Below, piece by piece: positions 63,991-64,000 of a DNA stretch of 64,000 bases. The stretch covers positions 186,001-250,000 of the forward strand of contig CAWKMN010000009.1 in NCBI GenBank assembly GCA_963850765.1, in the 5' to 3' direction. Position numbers and translations under genes: made by a program. Position 1 is the first letter of the stretch. Each line of letters begins with the position of its first letter. The notes beneath the pieces are model-generated. The model had not been told where the DNA came from, did not search any database, and worked only from the letters and a program-made list of their open reading frames with translations. Source of the DNA: CAWKMN01 sp963850765 (GTDB taxonomy: Bacteria; Chloroflexota; Anaerolineae; Aggregatilineales; Aggregatilineaceae).

Positions 63991-64000
63991 ATGTTTCATC
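63991..64000 (+). CDS. possible gene start cut by the window end
   Basis: ATG TTT CAT at the last ten bases, 35 bases after a good promoter. Too short to identify, and no ribosome site is clear (ACC before ATG). Confidence 0.25.

Noticed and set aside
63804..63992. 62-residue minus-strand frame near the right end
   Set aside because: It overlaps the promoter region, no ribosome site, no family resemblance.
1..64000. tRNA and rRNA genes
   Set aside because: No cloverleaf with a T-loop GGTTCRANYCC pattern and acceptor pairing, and no rRNA signature, was found by eye.

Overview
The window reads like the chromosome of a high-GC (about 60% or more) bacterium, most likely a member of the Chloroflexota close to Anaerolineae. 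This rests on gene content (bacterial SH3 and PPC domain exported proteins, a membrane-anchored cytochrome c maturation set with a CXXXY-type CcmE, YfhO and PMT-like membrane proteins, very large GAF/PAS kinases) and on the density of palindromic intergenic repeats; no rRNA or tRNA gene was recognised to confirm it.

Layout. 1-5.2 kb: a membrane-anchored protein running off the left edge, an SH3/glycoside-hydrolase-like exported protein, a Dam-type adenine methylase and a DUF1232 protein. 5.5-8.1 kb: a secreted thioredoxin-like protein with PPC repeats. 8.5-13.3 kb: HNH nuclease, a candidate histidine attenuator followed by arsC and hisS, a DUF4919-like protein and purC. 13.6-22.5 kb: L,D-transpeptidase, YdeI/DUF1905 protein, an ArsR-ArsC fusion, a 1,650-residue STAND/TPR protein, a LuxR regulator and a compact promoter-to-terminator unit that may be a small RNA. 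22.5-28.3 kb: exonuclease III, two trypsin-like proteases, a broken F420/NADP oxidoreductase and a thiolase. 28.6-36.4 kb: a giant CHASE4/GAF/PAS histidine kinase, a FadN-like fusion and a lone rpmJ. 36.7-48.2 kb: a cytochrome c maturation cluster on the minus strand (ccmE, ccmF, ccmH, ccmG, ccmI-like, a cytochrome lipoprotein, ccmA, ccmB, then a PMT-like membrane protein, ccmC, ccmD). 48.4-64 kb: mscL, a diheme cytochrome, tandem GNAT enzymes, a serine hydrolase, a histidine/aromatic ammonia-lyase, YfhO, a GNAT protein, prs, a glycosyltransferase interrupted by a repeat, and an NMT1-type lipoprotein.

The most unusual content is between and inside the genes. Almost every gap holds nested inverted repeats. 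The outer arms are period-7 arrays (GCNNTTA and variants), period-9 CAGAG arrays, or unique 18-19 bp terminal inverted repeats. The core is a double hairpin of CCCTCTCC...GGAGAGGG type bounded by CCTCACCCC/GGGGTGAGG or TTTACCCCT/AGGGGTAAA. The arms of one pair share the same heptad variant and often abut or contain stop codons. Copies also sit inside genes: in frame in ccmB (126 bp) and ccmH (99 bp), and disruptively in a glycosyltransferase. This looks like a palindromic element family able to enter coding sequence, comparable in behaviour to Rickettsia palindromic elements.

About 19 apparent frameshifts interrupt otherwise well conserved genes, 15 of them needing one base to be skipped. The simplest reading is residual indel error in a draft sequence, so broken genes are annotated here as whole loci with the shift position stated.
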